A stretch of DNA of 64,000 bases, from contig CAMLKK010000012.1 of assembly GCA_946480715.1 (NCBI GenBank), positions 15,419 to 79,418 of the forward strand, written 5' to 3'. Position numbers and translations under genes: made by a program. Of this stretch, positions 48,773 through 57,677 are shown piece by piece. Every line of letters starts with the position of its first letter. The first letter of the stretch is position 1. Origin of the DNA: an uncultured Bacteriovorax sp. GTDB taxonomy: Bacteria > Bdellovibrionota > Bacteriovoracia > Bacteriovoracales > Bacteriovoracaceae. Below the pieces are notes generated by a model that searched no databases, had not been told where the DNA came from, and was given only the letters and a program-made list of their open reading frames with translations.

Positions 48773-49756
48773 ATGCGAAAGCCACTAACATTAGCGCTTT
48801 TTTTATACTCTGCTTTCTTATCTGCTGAGGTCATGGCGTGCACAGAGGCATTCAAGAATTTGCCTGAAGAATGCATGCTTCAGGATCGATTCCAGAAAAT
48901 GCGTGACGATTTCAAAAAAATTTCAATTAACATACAAGACGTTCAAAAATACAAACTTTCCCGCGCGCTGTCACCGAAAGTGATTAGTGGACAAAAAAAT
49001 AAATTCGCTATCAACCCGAAACAAGCATTGGAAAAAAATGAAGAATGGCATTTATGGCAAAATGCTCAAACCGCTATATCGGATCTTAATGTTGTTTATC
49101 TTTCTGTGAATGATATTCAGAATATTCACAAGAATATTTTTGGAAAAAAATCGTTTCTTAACAATTTAACTTCGGAAGCAGGAAAACTGCGTGTGAATCA
49201 TGGGATTACTAATCCACGCGAACCTATTCACTGCGAAGAAGGAAAGCTTGATGTCGAGCTATTGGAACAACTCACGCAGTTTGATCTAACATCAAATGAG
49301 AGTTATCCCCTGCTCGAATTGGAAGAAATCAAAGTTTGTCCCAATGGAACGACTTACTCTGCTCAAGTTGTTTACTACAAGGGCGCGAGTATAAAACAAG
49401 AGCTTCAGCGTTGGGTGAATGACTACAATGATATGTTGATTCGTTTTGAAAAAGGTCAGGTCACAACTGGTGAATCACCACTTACTTATATGGCCGATAT
49501 GCGCCGATGGTTTACAGCGATCGCACCCTTCGTAAGCGGAAATGGCGAAGTCGCCAACGCACTTACAGATTATTTTATGCAGCGTCTGGATTTTTATCCA
49601 CTCCCTCTTAAGGATTTAAACGGCCCACATCTCATGAAGCCAGCTAAACATAGAGAGAGCTTTGTCCAAAAATCACGGGCCGTTTTAAAAGATTTAGAAA
49701 CCTGCTTGTACGAGAATAAGGTCAAACCCGTATCCTCTGACTGCTCAATCCTCTAA
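48773..49756 (+). CDS. Secreted Fic-fold protein with inactivated core motif
   Basis: The 327-residue protein has a signal peptide (MRKPLTLALFLYSAFLSAEVMA). Fold-level Fic signs are VNDIQNIHKNIFGKK and AGKLRVNHG near residue 137, then about 110 residues on AIAPFVSGNGEVANALTDYF near 249. The Fic core HxFx(D/E)GNGRxxR is here APFVSGNGEVAN: the catalytic His is Ala, the Asp/Glu is Ser, and both Arg are lost, while GNG remains. AMP transfer is therefore unlikely. Cysteine pairs (CTEAF/EECML and CEEG/VCPNG, LETCLYE, SDCSIL) suggest a disulphide-stabilised periplasmic or exported protein. Its partner is unknown. Confidence 0.72.
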   Translation: MRKPLTLALFLYSAFLSAEVMACTEAFKNLPEECMLQDRFQKMRDDFKKISINIQDVQKYKLSRALSPKVISGQKNKFAINPKQALEKNEEWHLWQNAQTAISDLNVVYLSVNDIQNIHKNIFGKKSFLNNLTSEAGKLRVNHGITNPREPIHCEEGKLDVELLEQLTQFDLTSNESYPLLELEEIKVCPNGTTYSAQVVYYKGASIKQELQRWVNDYNDMLIRFEKGQVTTGESPLTYMADMRRWFTAIAPFVSGNGEVANALTDYFMQRLDFYPLPLKDLNGPHLMKPAKHRESFVQKSRAVLKDLETCLYENKVKPVSSDCSIL

Positions 49757-49874
49757 TCACTGTCAAAACTTTATACACCCTGTCCCGACAGAACCTTCCA
49801 GAATGATTGGACCAATCCTGCGGCATAACACTTGCTTAGAAAGCCTATACAAATATTAATGTGTAGAGGTTTCT

Positions 49875-51857
49875 ATGAAATCGATTCTAGGTTTAATGAT
49901 TCTTTCCTTATTTCTTGGAACAGGACAATTACAGGCCAAAGAGCAGATTCGTAGAATAGTCGTGTCTGTTGGTGATCTGAAAGAAAATAACAACAAGGAA
50001 TGGAAACGCCACATTTGTGGTCAAGTCTACAATATAGCAAAAGAAGTTCTCTATTCAGGCGTTGAAGTCACTTGCCGTCAATTTAGCACTGAGAATTTTG
50101 TGGATCCAGGTCTTGATCGCTTGAAACCGATGAATGATTTTCACGTTCGTGTAATTCGTGAACAAGACGACAAGCTAGGCGTGGATGTTACAAATTGGCA
50201 CAGAAAAAACGATTCAGATTTTAAATCCCTTGGATGGAATTTCAAAAAAGATGAGTCTGGGAAAATTTCACAGGCCGACGCTTTTAATAAGGCCCTCACA
50301 AACTTTTTCTTTTATGTGGCCAATGAGAAGGCCTATAAGGCCGGACTTCTCATGAACGGAGTTGCCGAATCTGATGAAGTTGATTTCGACGAAAAGAACC
50401 AAACCTTCATTGATAAATTAAGTAATAGACCAATCACAATTGAAAGGGCATATACGCTTTTTGAAAATGAAAGCAGTCGTAAGAAAAACTACCTTCGTAC
50501 AGGTGTAGAGCTTGGTGTATTACTTTCATCTGCCATGGCCATTTACTACAAAAACTTGGTTATGATGAAACAAGACTTCGACTATGGTTTCAAAGATGGT
50601 GTGAAGAAAAAACTTAATGGTGAAGCATGGCTATTTGATGATAACGACAAAGCATCAAACTACGGTCATGAATTAGCAGGCGTCATGTATTATCAAGTCG
50701 CACGCTCTAATGGCTTCAATGCACTTGAATCATTCCTTATCACGCAGGCCTCTTCAGCTGTTTGGGAATTCATGGAATATCATGAAGTCTTTTCCATTAA
50801 TGATCAGATCCTCACTCCGATTGGTGGTTATGTTATCGGAGAGGCGACTTATCAAATTTCTTGCGCTCTAGTTCAGAAAAATTCAATTGCTGCTAAATCA
50901 CTTGGATATGTTATCAATCCAAATATGGCCGTGAACCATGCACTAGATGCTGGATTCAAAAAAGATAAATATCATGCTCAACCTGACTGTAAAAAGCCTC
51001 GTTGGTCAGATATTTCTATGCAGATTGGCTTAGAAAAAAATCAGAAACCTTATAATCCAGGTGAAAATAAAACAGCAAACGTTGCTCTGAATGCTGAAGT
51101 TATCAACCTTAGTGGATATGGCAAAGAAGGTTCAGACTCTAAACTAGTTCTTGATTCTTCAATTTCAAAAATGTTTGTTGAATTAAATGGTAATCAAGGA
51201 ACAACAGATTTAGCTGTCATTGCTCAAGTTGTAATGGCGGCCTACCACCAGAAAGAAATTCACCGTGATGAACGCGGCCTTCTCCGTGGTTATGACGTGG
51301 TTTTCGGTTTAGGTTCATCGTCAACATACAGAGATCGTGGTGCGGGTGAAGATTCAGATCATGACGAATTCTTCGGTACAGTCGGAATTATCGGAGCCAA
51401 CGCTCACGCCAATATTCATTATAAAGGTTTTAACATTCGCGCTGACTTTGCGATCTACGGTGACTTCTCTATGGTCAAGGCCATGGCGATCGAGCCAAGT
51501 GGAGATATGAATGATCAACCAGGTGTTATGAAAAAACGCGGTTACTATTGGGGTTATGGATCAACTTCAATTGCTTCAATCGCTGTTGAATACGGGAAAG
51601 TGACAGTTGGATATTCTGGACAATTTTCTTCAGCAAAAAGTATCAATAGCAGACATCGCATCGATGGAAGTTCGCCAGACGATTTCCGCGACAGCGTTTT
51701 CGTTAATCGAGTTTCAATTGAATATGCGCTAACAAAACGAGTGAGTCTGCAACTTGCGTACGAAGAAATTAATCGCAAAGGTAACAACGATACAAAAAAT
51801 ATACATTACTCTGGAAAGGAAAAACGATTCTTGAGTTCGATCAAGTACGTTTTCTAG
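49875..51857 (+). CDS. DUF3943 outer-membrane protein
   Basis: The 660-residue protein has a signal peptide (MKSILGLMILSLFLGTGQLQA), an N-terminal domain of about 180 residues with a cysteine pair, and a DUF3943 domain at about 240-350: NYGHELAGVMYYQVARSNGF, then SAVWEFMEYHEVFSINDQIL and TPIGGYVIGEATYQ. The last 250 residues alternate polar and aromatic residues and end in FLSSIKYVF, as in an outer-membrane barrel with terminal Phe. DUF3943 proteins are common in Bacteroidota and Bdellovibrionota and have no known function. It lies 118 bases after the pseudo-Fic gene; the gap contains two short palindromes. Confidence 0.8.
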   Translation: MKSILGLMILSLFLGTGQLQAKEQIRRIVVSVGDLKENNNKEWKRHICGQVYNIAKEVLYSGVEVTCRQFSTENFVDPGLDRLKPMNDFHVRVIREQDDKLGVDVTNWHRKNDSDFKSLGWNFKKDESGKISQADAFNKALTNFFFYVANEKAYKAGLLMNGVAESDEVDFDEKNQTFIDKLSNRPITIERAYTLFENESSRKKNYLRTGVELGVLLSSAMAIYYKNLVMMKQDFDYGFKDGVKKKLNGEAWLFDDNDKASNYGHELAGVMYYQVARSNGFNALESFLITQASSAVWEFMEYHEVFSINDQILTPIGGYVIGEATYQISCALVQKNSIAAKSLGYVINPNMAVNHALDAGFKKDKYHAQPDCKKPRWSDISMQIGLEKNQKPYNPGENKTANVALNAEVINLSGYGKEGSDSKLVLDSSISKMFVELNGNQGTTDLAVIAQVVMAAYHQKEIHRDERGLLRGYDVVFGLGSSSTYRDRGAGEDSDHDEFFGTVGIIGANAHANIHYKGFNIRADFAIYGDFSMVKAMAIEPSGDMNDQPGVMKKRGYYWGYGSTSIASIAVEYGKVTVGYSGQFSSAKSINSRHRIDGSSPDDFRDSVFVNRVSIEYALTKRVSLQLAYEEINRKGNNDTKNIHYSGKEKRFLSSIKYVF

Positions 51858-51868
51858 ATATGAAATGA

Positions 51869-51894
51869 GTCTCGACGTCCCTAAGCGTCGAGAC
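51869..51894. terminator. Hairpin at the 3' end of topA
   Basis: GTCTCGACG (51869-51877) and CGTCGAGAC (51886-51894) form a perfect 9-bp stem between the DUF3943 and topA stops; the right arm codes for the end of TopA. No T run follows on either strand, so it is a weak or factor-assisted terminator. Confidence 0.45.
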
Positions 51895-54382
51895 CCACTT
51901 CTTCATGATCTTCATTTTCTTCTTTGAAAGGTGTGTCCGCGATATCTACACGGTGACGACATTTTGGACATTCTAATTGCTTGCCATTTTTCTTCGTGAA
52001 CTTCTCACCCATGACTGGATTACCACATGATTCACAATCAAATGCATAAGGCTTCGTCCACATTGCATTTGAACAAGCTGGATAATTCGAACAGCCGTAG
52101 AAGAGTTTACCAAAACGGCTTTTCTTCTCAGCGAATTTACCTACTTTACAGAGCGGACATTGCACGTCGAGAGTGAATGGCAATGTTGTCGCACACGTTG
52201 GATATTCTTCACAGGCCAGGAATTTTCCGTATTTTCCTTTTTTAATCGCCAGGCGTTTTCCACAAGTTGGACAAGGATCCTTCGCGAATTCTTTTTCTAC
52301 GATGATGATTCTTCCATCAAGTGTTTTCTTGAAATCTTCAGTGCTGTTACAGTCCGGATAATTTGAACAGGCAAGGAATTGTCCGTTCTTACCCCACTTG
52401 ATTTGATATTCACCGTCTGCGCACTTGCGGCAGTGAACACCTGTTGGAATAGACTGCTTCTTGAGGTTTTTCATTTCCTCTTTAGCTTTCTCAAGTGTTA
52501 GCTCGAATCCTTTCCAGAACTCGCGCAATACTTTTTTCCAACTAACATCACCCTCTTCGATTTTATCGAGAAGTTCTTCAACCTTCGCAGTGAATTCAAT
52601 ATCCATAACGTCAGGGAAACTCTCCACTAACATTTTACAAACGACATTTCCAAGCTCAGTTGGGATGAATCTGTTTTCAATTTTTTCAACGTAGTTACGA
52701 TCTTGGATGTTAGAGATAATCGCCGCATAAGTTGATGGACGACCAATTCCCTGCTCTTCAAGAGCTTTTACCAGCGAAGCTTCATTAAATCTTGGAGGTG
52801 GTGAAGTCCAGTGTTCTTCTTCAGTGATTGCTTTTTTCTGAGCGAATGTTTCACCTTCAGCAATATCTGGAAGCAAACCTGTTTTCGGTTCATCTTGTTC
52901 ATCACTGTCTTCGTCTTTCTTATTGTGTTTTTCGGCCATTGATTCCAGATAAACAGTTCTGAAACCAGGGAACTTAACAATGGATCCATTTGATTTGAAA
53001 AAATGTCCGCCTGCTTCGAATGTTACCGTTGTTTGATCGATAACCGCTGGAGACATCTGACTTGAAATGAATTTATTCCAGATCAACTCATAAAGTTTTT
53101 GTTGGTCAGCATCGAGATCCCCTCTGACTTCGTCAGGAGTGAATTCCAAGTTCGTAGGACGGATGGCCTCGTGGGCATCCTGAACTTTGCTTGTGCCTTT
53201 TTTCTTATAAACGATTTCTTCACTTGAAAGAAAATCTTTTCCGTATTTTTTCTTAATGAATTCACGCACTGATTTCATGGCTTCAGGTTCAGTTCTCACT
53301 GAGTCTGTACGCATATAGGTAATTAAACCTTGCAGGCCATGGTCGCGAAGCTGAACCCCTTCATAAAGCATTTGTGCAACCATCATTGTTCTTTTTGCAG
53401 TAAAGCCCAGCTTGTGAGCGGCTTCCTGCTGAAGTTTCGATGTTGTGAATGGTGCAGTTGGATTCTGTCTGCGTTCTTTCTTTTTAACGTCGATCGCTTT
53501 TAACGATTTTCCTTTAATGTCATTAACAATACTTTTTGCAAGTTTCTGACCTTTATCTCCATCGAGATCCGTTTTTTTACCGGCTTCTTCGCCGTAATAA
53601 CGAACTTCAAACGGAATGCCTTTCTTTTCAAGTTCACCTTGAATAGAAAACCATTTCTCTGGTGTGAAGGCCTTGATTTGTTCTTCACGATCAACGATTA
53701 CTCTAAGAGCAACTGATTGAACTCGACCTGCAGAAATTCCACGTTGTACTTTATCCCAAAGGATTGGAGAAATTTTGTAACCTACTAAACGATCAAGGAC
53801 GCGACGAGTTTTTTGCGAATCGTACATCGGTTGATTGAGTTCAGTTGGATTATCAATCGCATTTTTAACGGCCGCTTTCGTTACGGCGTTGAAAACAACT
53901 CTATGGATTTTTTTCTTTTTTCCGATTTCTTCAGCAAGATGGAAAGCGATCGCCTCTCCTTCGCGGTCCATATCGGGCGCGAGATAAATTTCGTTTGCAT
54001 CTTTAGCGAGTTCCTGGATGCGTTCGATTTTATCTTTTTTGCCAGTGATTGGTACCAAATCAAGAGCAAAGTCATCTTTGATATCAACACCGAGTTTTGA
54101 TTTCGGAAGATCTTTGATGTGACCGTTTGAGGCCACAACTTGATATCCACGCCCCAGATATTTTTTGATTGTTTTTGCTTTTGAAGGAGACTCAACGATA
54201 ACGAGATCGTAATCACCTGCTTCTTTCACATTTACTTCAACGTCTTCAGATTTAACTTTTGCGACTTTAGATGCTGTCGTTTTTTTAGCTACAGCTTTTT
54301 TTGCAGGAGCTTTTTTGGCCACTTCTTTTTTAACCACGACTTTTTTTGAAGCCGGTTTTTTGGCGACAGCTTTAGCACACAT
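51881..54382 (-). CDS. topA: DNA topoisomerase I
   Basis: The 833-residue protein is a full-length type IA topoisomerase: TOPRIM (DLVIVESPSKAKTIKKYLGR near 60, then APDMDREGEAIAFHLAEEIG), the catalytic Tyr in LITYMRTDSVR near 365, and four C-terminal zinc ribbons (CRKCADGEYQ, CPTCGKRLA, CPLCKVGKF and CESCGNPVM). It relaxes negative supercoils. Unusual is the N-terminal tail of about 45 residues made of Lys/Ala/Pro repeats (AKKPASKKVVVKKEVAKKAP), resembling histone H1 tails. AAAGG precedes the ATG. It is 19 bases downstream of the LysM gene, so it is probably the last gene of an envelope-gene operon. Confidence 0.96.
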   Translation of the reverse strand: MCAKAVAKKPASKKVVVKKEVAKKAPAKKAVAKKTTASKVAKVKSEDVEVNVKEAGDYDLVIVESPSKAKTIKKYLGRGYQVVASNGHIKDLPKSKLGVDIKDDFALDLVPITGKKDKIERIQELAKDANEIYLAPDMDREGEAIAFHLAEEIGKKKKIHRVVFNAVTKAAVKNAIDNPTELNQPMYDSQKTRRVLDRLVGYKISPILWDKVQRGISAGRVQSVALRVIVDREEQIKAFTPEKWFSIQGELEKKGIPFEVRYYGEEAGKKTDLDGDKGQKLAKSIVNDIKGKSLKAIDVKKKERRQNPTAPFTTSKLQQEAAHKLGFTAKRTMMVAQMLYEGVQLRDHGLQGLITYMRTDSVRTEPEAMKSVREFIKKKYGKDFLSSEEIVYKKKGTSKVQDAHEAIRPTNLEFTPDEVRGDLDADQQKLYELIWNKFISSQMSPAVIDQTTVTFEAGGHFFKSNGSIVKFPGFRTVYLESMAEKHNKKDEDSDEQDEPKTGLLPDIAEGETFAQKKAITEEEHWTSPPPRFNEASLVKALEEQGIGRPSTYAAIISNIQDRNYVEKIENRFIPTELGNVVCKMLVESFPDVMDIEFTAKVEELLDKIEEGDVSWKKVLREFWKGFELTLEKAKEEMKNLKKQSIPTGVHCRKCADGEYQIKWGKNGQFLACSNYPDCNSTEDFKKTLDGRIIIVEKEFAKDPCPTCGKRLAIKKGKYGKFLACEEYPTCATTLPFTLDVQCPLCKVGKFAEKKSRFGKLFYGCSNYPACSNAMWTKPYAFDCESCGNPVMGEKFTKKNGKQLECPKCRHRVDIADTPFKEENEDHEEVGLDA

Positions 54383-54401
54383 ATTTTTACCTTTGAGTTA
54401 A

Positions 54402-56513
54402 TTATTTTTTCGAATCAGTATTCAACAACTCATCCACTTCTTCAAGGTCAAACTCTGTCAGACCATATGGATTCTCTTTGTTATTGATGTCTTCATCAAG
54501 ATACTTTCTTCCAATATCTTTTTCAATCTCATTGATAGATTCAAAAGCATTTGGATCAGGTTGTTTAACTTTTTTCTCCAAATCTTCTAAACTCGATTGC
54601 TCAAGATATTTATCCTCATCAACTTTAGATTCATTGAGAGATTTCTCTGATTCTAAAATTTCTGATTCCAATCTATCAAGTTCTCTTACATCGCGCTCAG
54701 AGTCTTTGATAACCGACTTATCACGTTCTTGACGCTCTAACTCTTCCAATTCATCTTCCGTTAACTGAATTTTATCGGCCTTGTTAAGAATATCTTGGCT
54801 AACATCATCAAGATTAAGTTCTACGTCAAGTTCTTCAAGGGCCTTACCTTCAAGCTTCTTCACATCGTTCAACTTGTCTTTGTTTTTTAGACGTAAATGA
54901 CGGGCCTGCTCTTCCTGCGTGCGTGTAACGGCGATACTTCCCAACGAAATTTCATTTGAAGAAGCACTAACAAGGGCAGTGGCAAAGTTGTCAGTAATGT
55001 TGATAACTGTCAACTCTCCAATCTTGTATGTTGGACTCGGAGTAATTTTTCTTTGAGTTCCACGATCAATGAAAGAATAAATATCAAAAATATTTCCAAG
55101 CTCTACACCATCTGCTCTACCGCGATCGATATAAACAACATCACCATAGGCCATACCACTTAGAGATTCACGGTAACTTCCGATGATGGCCGCTTCTACG
55201 TTTCTCTTGCTGTATGTACGTGCAATCTTTCCAATTTTCGGAGTGAATACAGTAATGCGATCACGACGTTGAACAACTCCCGATTGATCATCAACTGTAC
55301 ATTCCCAGACATCATCGATTTTTCTAATGGCCTTGATCTGCGCTGTTGTCGTGTAAAGATATCCCGCTCGGTCGGAGATAGGATGTTTAATTTCACCACC
55401 GGCCGTATAAACGGTAAACATATCGCCTGGTTTTACTTTCGTTGATTTATCGAAAGTGACGTAAATTGTGTCGTATTTGTGAATGAAAACAGACTCTTTT
55501 GCCGTCGCTTTAATCTCTCCCAAATCCTGCACAACATTGGTTGTGACAAAAGAATTAAGGAAGAACCCTTCACGATAATTGAAAACGATTTTGTCGTTTT
55601 TATCGAATCCCGCGCTATCGTAAACTTCAGCAGGCTCTTGAATCGTTATGTCTGAAACAGGAGGATCATATTTTTCGTGTTCGTTGTTCCTCTGCATTTT
55701 TTCCAAACGCTCGAGATCTTCGTACGTTTCTTCAGAGGCAAATTGAAAATATACGCCTTGATCAATAAGGCGCTTTCTCTCTTCAATCCAGCTTGGACGA
55801 TTGCGATCATCACTGCTCGTGTACGAACTTCCAGGTCTTGTCGAGGCCACATCGTCATCGCTAAAAGCTCCGACTTGAACTTGAGGCATTGTATCCGCGT
55901 CCCCTGTATCAAACGCTAAAAGTGTCCCTGGTTCAATCTCATGCGGGTTAGTAATCTGCGGATTAAGCGACCAGATTTTTGAATAATAAAATCCAGAACC
56001 AAAAAGATTTTTCGAAATCTTCCAAAGGTAATCACCTTTTTGCACTTCATACTTATCTTGTTTAGCTTTTATTGAAAGATCATCCCATTCTTTAGGAGTG
56101 ATTTTTGCCTGAACATATTTAGAGAGTTCGAGAAGTTTTTTCTCTTCTCCACCAACATCGAAATTCATCGAATCATCTGCAATGATTTCCGCTTTCTCAT
56201 CTTTTTCTGATGAATCAGCTGTTGAAGTTGGAGCAGGATTTTTGAGATTCAACGTTCCAGTCTGTTTTGACTTCGGTTTTTCTTTGTCTTTATCGAAAAC
56301 AACTTCACCAATATCTTCTTTCAAAGATTGCAAATCATCCTGCTCTTCCAATGTCGACATTTGCACATCAGCAGGAGCATCGTTTGTTTGCTTGAGTGAT
56401 TCGTAAACATTAACTTCTTCTAAGTCTGGTGAAACGCCGTCTTGAGCGACAGTCATTTTAGCAGCGAGAGCTGTCAGAATGAGAAACGTTAATGTTTTTT
56501 TCGAGTAACTCAT
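54402..56513 (-). CDS. Secreted LysM-domain protein with acidic coiled-coil tail
   Basis: The 703-residue protein has a signal peptide (MSYSKKTLTFLILTALAAKMTVA), an acidic linker, and one LysM domain at about 150-205 (YEVQKGDYLWKISKNLFGSG, then IWSLNPQITNPHEIEPGTLL), which binds peptidoglycan. A central region of about 300 residues is beta-rich (VFIHKYDTIYVTFDKSTKVK), followed by about 140 residues of acidic coiled coil. Similar long LysM proteins occur in Bdellovibrionota and are envelope proteins without a defined role. It follows the lipoprotein gene by 3 bases and precedes topA by 19. Confidence 0.82.
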   Translation of the reverse strand: MSYSKKTLTFLILTALAAKMTVAQDGVSPDLEEVNVYESLKQTNDAPADVQMSTLEEQDDLQSLKEDIGEVVFDKDKEKPKSKQTGTLNLKNPAPTSTADSSEKDEKAEIIADDSMNFDVGGEEKKLLELSKYVQAKITPKEWDDLSIKAKQDKYEVQKGDYLWKISKNLFGSGFYYSKIWSLNPQITNPHEIEPGTLLAFDTGDADTMPQVQVGAFSDDDVASTRPGSSYTSSDDRNRPSWIEERKRLIDQGVYFQFASEETYEDLERLEKMQRNNEHEKYDPPVSDITIQEPAEVYDSAGFDKNDKIVFNYREGFFLNSFVTTNVVQDLGEIKATAKESVFIHKYDTIYVTFDKSTKVKPGDMFTVYTAGGEIKHPISDRAGYLYTTTAQIKAIRKIDDVWECTVDDQSGVVQRRDRITVFTPKIGKIARTYSKRNVEAAIIGSYRESLSGMAYGDVVYIDRGRADGVELGNIFDIYSFIDRGTQRKITPSPTYKIGELTVINITDNFATALVSASSNEISLGSIAVTRTQEEQARHLRLKNKDKLNDVKKLEGKALEELDVELNLDDVSQDILNKADKIQLTEDELEELERQERDKSVIKDSERDVRELDRLESEILESEKSLNESKVDEDKYLEQSSLEDLEKKVKQPDPNAFESINEIEKDIGRKYLDEDINNKENPYGLTEFDLEEVDELLNTDSKK

Positions 56514-56516
56514 TTG

Positions 56517-57287
56517 TTATCCGGCTTCAAAAAAATCGTGTAAAAGAGAATAGTATTTTGCCTGACGTTCAGGTTGTTTTAATTTTTCACTGCAAACAAT
56601 AAGTTTACCAAGTGCTTTTAAAACAAGTCCTGAAAAAGCATATTTGTTAATAACTTCTTCATAAACTTGAGACGCAAGATCAAACTCACCTTGATTAAAA
56701 AGCAAATCACCAAGCATCATCTTTGCACGTACGACGATTTGTTTTTCTTTGCTATTTTCTAATTCTTTTAGAATGACGAGTGCATTTTCAAATTTATTGA
56801 CTTTGATATTCTCCTGCACTTCTCGCAATCGAATAATCTGATCATCAATTTCATCTGTATTGTTTACGGTTTGCACACCAGTGCTCGTCACTACTGGAGT
56901 CGTCACTTCTGGTTTAAGTACTGGCGTATCTGAAACAGCATCAGGAATAGAACTGTCGATCTTATTAACTAATTCAGATGGATCAATGACGGTAGATCCC
57001 TCTAATTGTGGTTTTTTTTGCTCATCTTGAAGGGATGTACTCGATGCTACCGCAGGTGCCGGTGCAGGTTCTGCTTTTGCGTGTTGTTTCGATTTCTCCA
57101 GGAGTTCCTGATATTTTCGAACCATCTCATCATACTGCTCTTTTGGAACGGTATTTACTCCACCTTGTAATGCAGAATCAACTGTTTGATCACGGTGAAG
57201 CAACAGAGATGAACAGGATGTTAAAAGGAGGGTTACAGCTAAATACACTGTCCCATTCCAGGCCTTACTGGCATTAATCCTCTTCAC
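56517..57287 (-). CDS. Lipoprotein with C-terminal TPR-like repeats
   Basis: This 256-residue protein has a lipobox LTSC in TVYLAVTLLLTSCSS, then a coiled helix (PKEQYDEMVRKYQELLEKSK), a Pro/Ala/Thr/Val-rich linker, and helical repeats at about 155-256 (FENALVILKELENSKEKQIV, then KMMLGDLLFNQGEFDLASQV and YEEVINKY) that look like TPR, as in YbgF/BamD-type envelope proteins. It likely tethers to the membrane and presents the TPR in the periplasm. The next gene on the same strand, the LysM protein, starts 3 bases after its stop, which suggests the two act together at the cell wall. Confidence 0.78.
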   Translation of the reverse strand: MKRINASKAWNGTVYLAVTLLLTSCSSLLLHRDQTVDSALQGGVNTVPKEQYDEMVRKYQELLEKSKQHAKAEPAPAPAVASSTSLQDEQKKPQLEGSTVIDPSELVNKIDSSIPDAVSDTPVLKPEVTTPVVTSTGVQTVNNTDEIDDQIIRLREVQENIKVNKFENALVILKELENSKEKQIVVRAKMMLGDLLFNQGEFDLASQVYEEVINKYAFSGLVLKALGKLIVCSEKLKQPERQAKYYSLLHDFFEAG

Positions 57288-57392
57288 TTTTTGTCCTCCA
57301 TGACTTGTAAATGTGAAAGCGTTACTCTAAGTTTTATTCTAAATCAGAACGCACCCACGTCAACTGGTTTAAAATAAGTAAAAAGGATCTCT

Positions 57393-57677
57393 ATGCAGCA
57401 ACAAAATAGTCAACTTTTTCATTACGTCATCAGACTCAATAAAGAGGATTCAGCGTTCTTTTATTTTCAGTTGGAGGCAAACGATGGAATATGTTTTTAT
57501 TCTACTCTTGATCACCCCGATCATGCTCATTATAGAGACATCGATCTAAAAGGAGATCTGCTGCTAAAAGCGGAAGCTCATCACATGATCAATAGATGTG
57601 CACAGAAATTCAAAGTGGACATTTTAGTTGATGAAATCATTCCAGATAAAATGGGATTAACGTATGCAGAAGTCTAA
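57393..57677 (+). CDS. DUF4911 protein
   Basis: The 94-residue protein fits DUF4911: FHYVIRLNKEDSAFFYFQLE, then EANDGICFYSTLDH, and a C-terminal helix AEAHHMINRCAQKFKVDIL. The family is a small single-domain unit of unknown function, found mainly in delta-proteobacteria and their relatives. AAAAAGGA lies ahead of the ATG. Its 3' end overlaps the M48 gene by 14 bases, indicating translational coupling. Confidence 0.75.
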   Translation: MQQQNSQLFHYVIRLNKEDSAFFYFQLEANDGICFYSTLDHPDHAHYRDIDLKGDLLLKAEAHHMINRCAQKFKVDILVDEIIPDKMGLTYAEV

